From assembly GCF_010686705.1 (NCBI RefSeq), contig NZ_JAAGWY010000001.1, positions 1,178,001 to 1,242,000 of the forward strand: a DNA stretch of 64,000 nt, in the 5' to 3' direction. Each line of letters begins with the position of its first letter. Within the stretch, counting starts at the first letter, position 1. Shown here one piece after another: positions 60,581 through 64,000 of this stretch. The translations under genes were made by a program, and so were the position numbers. Below the pieces are notes generated by a model that worked only from the letters and a program-made list of their open reading frames with translations, did no database searches and had not been told where the DNA came from. Source of the DNA: Leifsonia tongyongensis (GTDB lineage Bacteria > Actinomycetota > Actinomycetes > Actinomycetales > Microbacteriaceae).

Positions 60581-61713
60581 CGTACTTCAACACGCTCGCT
60601 GACATCGATCGCCCTGTGCGGATGGTCCAGATCGGGGCCGGAGGGATGGGGCGAGCCTGGCTCGAAACGCTCGTCCGATCCGCCGACGCTGACATCGTCG
60701 GCCTCGTCGACCTCGATCTCGGCTCCGCACGGGAGGCCGCTGCATCGATCGGCCGACCCGACCTGCCGATCGCACGCAGCCTGACGGACCTCGCCATCGA
60801 CCCGGGCGCGGATGCAGTGCTCAACGTCACCGTCCCGGCCGCTCATCACGCCGTCACCACCCAGGCACTTCTGCTCGGGCTGGCGGTGCTCTCGGAGAAG
60901 CCGGCTGCGCCGACCGTCGCCGAAGCGCTCTCGCTCGCAGCGACTGCGGAGGTGACCGGACAGCTCCTGATGGTCAGCCAGTCCCGGCGCTACTTCCGTC
61001 AACTCGCCGCGTTCAGGAGGGAGGTTCGCAATACCGGACCGGTGGGCCTCCTGTCCAACCAGTTCTTCAGAGCAGCGCATTTCGGGGGCTTCCGCGAGGA
61101 GATGGCGTACCCCCTGCTCGTGGACATGGCCATCCACCCGTTCGACGTCGCCCGCTATCTGCTGGGCTGCGAGCCGGTGGCGGTCTATTGCGACTCGTTC
61201 AATCCCAGCTGGAGCTGGTATGCGGGCGACGCATCCGCTGTCGCGCTCTTCGAGTTCGAAGGGGATGCACGGTTCGAGTACACCGGAAGCTGGTGCAGCC
61301 CCGGGGCGGAGACATCCTGGAACGGATCCTGGCGCGCAAGCACTGCAGGAGCCACTGTTCTCTGGGACGGCGAAGGCGCACCCGTGATCGAAGGGACTGG
61401 TGCTGCGGACATCGCTGCGGACGACGCCCCCGAGGAGATCGCCGGGGCCCTCGCCGAATTCGTCACCGCACTGCGCTCGGGAGCCGTTCCGTGGGGGGAG
61501 ATCCACGACAACGTCGGCAGCCTCGCGATGGTCGAGGCCGCGGTCCGCTCGGCGTCCACCAGGACGCGCATCCTGATCGCCGACGTCGTCGAGCTCGCCT
61601 ACTCCCAGGCGCTCGCCGCCGACGAGCGGGCCGCCGTTCACGACCAGCTTCGCGGGTGGGGATCCGGTTCTGCCGGGCTGGATCCGGCCGCACGACTCGA
61701 ACGTCTCGCATAG
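60577..61713 (+). CDS. Gfo/Idh/MocA-family oxidoreductase (ThuB-like)
   Basis: A 378-residue dehydrogenase: [18 protein letters not shown] (Rossmann), [10 protein letters not shown] (EKP), SQSRRYFRQ and [13 protein letters not shown] (His/Asp). TTG 60577 overlaps the ThuA stop (TTGA), which fixes the start. It is expected to oxidise a glycoside at C3 before ThuA or the GH31 enzyme acts. Confidence 0.88.
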   Translation: MTYFNTLADIDRPVRMVQIGAGGMGRAWLETLVRSADADIVGLVDLDLGSAREAAASIGRPDLPIARSLTDLAIDPGADAVLNVTVPAAHHAVTTQALLLGLAVLSEKPAAPTVAEALSLAATAEVTGQLLMVSQSRRYFRQLAAFRREVRNTGPVGLLSNQFFRAAHFGGFREEMAYPLLVDMAIHPFDVARYLLGCEPVAVYCDSFNPSWSWYAGDASAVALFEFEGDARFEYTGSWCSPGAETSWNGSWRASTAGATVLWDGEGAPVIEGTGAADIAADDAPEEIAGALAEFVTALRSGAVPWGEIHDNVGSLAMVEAAVRSASTRTRILIADVVELAYSQALAADERAAVHDQLRGWGSGSAGLDPAARLERLA

Positions 61714-61751
61714 CGACGATCCCTCCACGACGACAGCGAAGGACATCATCC

Positions 61752-63815
61752 ATGCCCCTGTTTCAGCGTCTCGACGACGGCCTCGAAATCCGTCACCGCC
61801 ATGAGGTCATCCGTATCCAGTCCTGGGGTCGCGACAGCCTCCGAGTGCGTGCCGCGCTCCACACCATCTCGCCGGACGACCACGGTGCACTGGATCATCC
61901 GCCGCTCGCCGACGGGCCGACGGTCGAGGTGGGCGTCGATCGGGCCGAGATCACGCAGGGCCGGATCAGGGTCGTCGCGACGCTGGACCGCTCGGAGGCC
62001 AACCCCGAGGTGCTGCTCGCGTTCGTCGACGCCGTGACCGGTCGCGAGCTGCTCCGTGAGCAGCGGGAGCACTTCTGGTCACCGGGAGCGCGCGTCTACC
62101 TCGGCAATCGCGCCGGAGCCTACGAACTCCATCAGCAGTTCGCGTCCTACGACGACGAGCTGCTCTTCGGCATGGGCCAGCGGACGCACGGGCGGCTGAA
62201 CCTCAAAGGCCTCGCGCTCGACCTGGTGCAGCGCAACGGTGAGGTCAACATTCCGTTCGTGCTGTCCAATCGCGGGTACGGCCTGCTGTGGAATCTTCCC
62301 GCAGTGGGCCGGGTGGAGTTCGCCGTGAACGGAACACGGTGGCAGGCGGAGCAGGGTCGTCAGATCGACTACTGGATCACGGCCGGCGCGACGCCGGCGG
62401 ACATCCTCGCGTCCTACGCGGATGCGACCGGGCATGTTCCCGAGCTGCCGTCGTGGGCTAGCGGTTTCTGGCAGTCGAAGCTGCGCTACCGCACGCAGGC
62501 GGAGCTGCTCGACGTCGCGCGCGAATTCGCACGACGCGAGCTGCCTCTCTCGGTGATCGTCTCCGACTACTTCCACTGGACGGCAATGGGTGACTATCGG
62601 TTCGACCCTGAGGAATGGCCGGACCCCACGGCGATGGTCGACGAGTTGCGCGAACTCGGCGTGGAGCTCATGGTCTCGGTGTGGCCCACCGTGTCGCCGC
62701 TCTCCGAGAACTACGCGGACTACCGGGATCGCGGTCTGCTCGTCGCCAGCGACCAGGGCATCGAGGCGCACCAGTCGGTCCGCGACAAGGGTATGGCGGA
62801 GCCGATGGCCGTCAGCTTCTACGACCCCACCAACCCGGAGACCCGCGAATACGTCTGGGACCTCATCCGGCGCAACTACGTGTCGCATGGCATCGGGATC
62901 TGGTGGCTGGACGCCTCCGAGCCCGAGCTGAACCCGTCGCATCCGTCGAATCTGTCGCTCTTTGCCGGCCCCGGCGCGCAGGTCGTCAACATCTATCCGC
63001 GCGACAACGCCCGGCTCTTCGCCGAGGGGATGGCGGCAGACGGTCTCGCCCCGACTGTGCTGTTCTCCCGTTCGGCGTGGGCCGGCTCGCAGAAATACGG
63101 CACGGCCGTCTGGTCGGGCGACATCCCGGCGACCTGGGAGTCCCTGGCGATCCAGGTCCGGGCCGGTCTGAACATCGCGCTCTCCGGCATCCCGTGGTGG
63201 ACCACCGACATCGGCGGCTTCCACGGTGGTGACGCATCCGACCCGCGCTACCGCGAACTGGTGATCCGGTGGTTCCAGTTCGGCGTGTTCTGTCCGATCT
63301 TCCGGCTGCACGGAGACCGCGAACCGCGCAACTCCAACGGCTACGCGGCGAGTGGTGGGCCAAACGAGCCCTGGTCGTTCGGCGATGAGGCGTACGAGAT
63401 CATCGCGGGCATCATCCGGCTTCGCGAGCGGTTGCGGCCGTACGTCCACGAGCAGATGGAGCTCGCGGCGCGTACCGGGCTCCCGCCGATGAGACCGCTG
63501 TTCGTCGACTTCCCCTCCGATGAGGCCGCGTGGTCGATCGAGGACCAGTTCATGTTCGGGCCTGACATTCTCGTCGCACCGGTCCTCGCCCCCGGCCAGA
63601 CCTCACGAGCGGTCTACCTGCCCGCCGGCGGGACGTGGACGGATGCGTGGACCGGCGAGACCCTGACCGGCGGGCAGATCGTGATGGTCGACGCGCCGCT
63701 CGAGCGCATCCCGGTGTTCACGTTCGAAGGCGCGGTGCTGCCGCTGCTGCCGGCCGAGCGGCCCGAGCCCGCTGTCAGTGCGACGACGGACGAGTTCGAC
63801 CAGGCACTGCGCTAA
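61752..63815 (+). CDS. GH31 alpha-glycosidase (alpha-glucosidase/alpha-xylosidase)
   Basis: A 687-residue intracellular GH31 enzyme. The N-terminal beta-domain is followed by a catalytic barrel with nucleophile Asp in WWLDASEPE near residue 390 and acid/base Asp in VWSGDIPATW near 455; then IPWWTTDIGGF, FCPIFRLHGDREPRN and C-terminal beta-domains. No signal peptide. The start is ATG 61752; the reading frame stays open much further upstream without homology. It completes the importer 3 operon, giving intracellular cleavage of an alpha-linked sugar. Confidence 0.9.
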   Translation: MPLFQRLDDGLEIRHRHEVIRIQSWGRDSLRVRAALHTISPDDHGALDHPPLADGPTVEVGVDRAEITQGRIRVVATLDRSEANPEVLLAFVDAVTGRELLREQREHFWSPGARVYLGNRAGAYELHQQFASYDDELLFGMGQRTHGRLNLKGLALDLVQRNGEVNIPFVLSNRGYGLLWNLPAVGRVEFAVNGTRWQAEQGRQIDYWITAGATPADILASYADATGHVPELPSWASGFWQSKLRYRTQAELLDVAREFARRELPLSVIVSDYFHWTAMGDYRFDPEEWPDPTAMVDELRELGVELMVSVWPTVSPLSENYADYRDRGLLVASDQGIEAHQSVRDKGMAEPMAVSFYDPTNPETREYVWDLIRRNYVSHGIGIWWLDASEPELNPSHPSNLSLFAGPGAQVVNIYPRDNARLFAEGMAADGLAPTVLFSRSAWAGSQKYGTAVWSGDIPATWESLAIQVRAGLNIALSGIPWWTTDIGGFHGGDASDPRYRELVIRWFQFGVFCPIFRLHGDREPRNSNGYAASGGPNEPWSFGDEAYEIIAGIIRLRERLRPYVHEQMELAARTGLPPMRPLFVDFPSDEAAWSIEDQFMFGPDILVAPVLAPGQTSRAVYLPAGGTWTDAWTGETLTGGQIVMVDAPLERIPVFTFEGAVLPLLPAERPEPAVSATTDEFDQALR

Positions 63816-63824
63816 GAGCTGGCC

Positions 63825-63844
63825 GTGCCCGGCCTGCCGGGCAC
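63825..63844 (+). terminator. hairpin after the GH31 gene
   Basis: GTGCCCGG-CCTG-CCGGGCAC, an 8-bp perfect GC stem ten bases after the stop. There is no T-run, which is usual for actinobacterial terminators. Confidence 0.6.
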
Positions 63845-63868
63845 CTCGCCCTGACGGACGGAAGCGTC

Positions 63869-63929
63869 GCACTACCTTCGTCCCGTCGCCCTAGGTCTAC
63901 GTAGTGCGCTCGGAAGGAAGTAGTGCGGC
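63869..63929 (+). repeat. 61-bp intergenic repeat, copy 2
   Basis: Partner of 55164-55224, with GCACTA, TAGTGCGCTCGG and TAGTGCGGC at matching positions. CGCACTAC/GTAGTGCG forms an inverted repeat. The remainder of 63816-64000 holds no gene that I can support. Confidence 0.55.
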
Positions 63930-64000
63930 AGGCGTGAATGTTGCGCTGTGTGACCGGCGGGTGGCGTGCATCCGCCGGCCTTACGTACTCTGGCGTGCAT

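Noticed and set aside
61188-61751. Upstream extension of the GH31 frame by 188 codons
   Set aside because: It overlaps the dehydrogenase gene, is Arg-rich and unlike any GH31 N-terminus. ATG 61752 fits the family start.

Overview
The window is high-GC actinobacterial chromosome, most likely from the Microbacteriaceae. This is inferred from codon usage, mostly GGAG-type ribosome binding sites, frequent GTG/TTG starts, a lactococcin 972-type bacteriocin locus and two tandem small 'DUF7882-like' proteins that I associate with that family. No rRNA, tRNA, CRISPR array, transposase or phage gene was seen. The content is dominated by carbohydrate import and catabolism.

Layout. 1-6.4 kb: a partial esterase diverges from a sugar-acid cluster (ManD-type dehydratase, MFS/GPH-type transporter, acyl-CoA ligase, a SnoaL-like gene interrupted by an in-frame TGA, GntR regulator). 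6.5-14.2 kb: a complete mannitol PTS locus, with MtlR divergent from a lone EIIB-like protein, HPr, EI, MtlA (EIICB), MtlF (EIIA) and MtlD. 13.9-19.2 kb: a bacteriocin locus inserted behind mtlD. It holds two near-identical lipoprotein genes, a lactococcin 972-like precursor, and a membrane-fusion/peptidoglycan-binding protein, ATPase and permease. An imperfect tandem segmental duplication here has copied the 3' end of mtlD. 19.2-26.6 kb: DHA2 drug exporter with TetR, a second MFS, SDR, metallo-beta-lactamase-fold enzyme, MarR and an NmrA-like protein.

26.6-36.1 kb and 43.3-54.3 kb look like two arms of one deoxy-sugar (probably L-fucose) island. They carry two divergent GH29 alpha-L-fucosidases, two CUT1 ABC importers, two enolase-superfamily dehydratases, a RhaM-like mutarotase, an aldo/keto reductase resembling L-fucose dehydrogenase, a fuconolactonase-like amidohydrolase, an SDR, a Gfo/Idh/MocA dehydrogenase, a cellulase-like glycosidase, and GntR and LacI regulators. 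Between the arms (36.2-43.2 kb) lies signalling content: an RsbQ-like hydrolase overlapping a PAS-GAF-GGDEF cyclase, a divergent EAL phosphodiesterase, two DUF7882-like paralogues, a decayed Ser/Thr kinase, and an ECF sigma factor with a membrane partner.

54.2-63.8 kb: an aldo/keto reductase, a LacI regulator, and a third sugar locus (CUT1 importer, ThuA-like, Gfo/Idh/MocA, GH31). Its promoter is bracketed by two LacI-type operators 63 bp apart. It is followed by an 86-codon leader ORF that looks like the tail of a lost Gfo/Idh/MocA gene.

None of the three ABC importers has its own ATPase, so a shared MsiK-type ATPase elsewhere is inferred. Several short palindromes recur at functionally related promoters and are listed individually as candidate operators. 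All functional assignments rest on motif recognition by eye; no database search was run.
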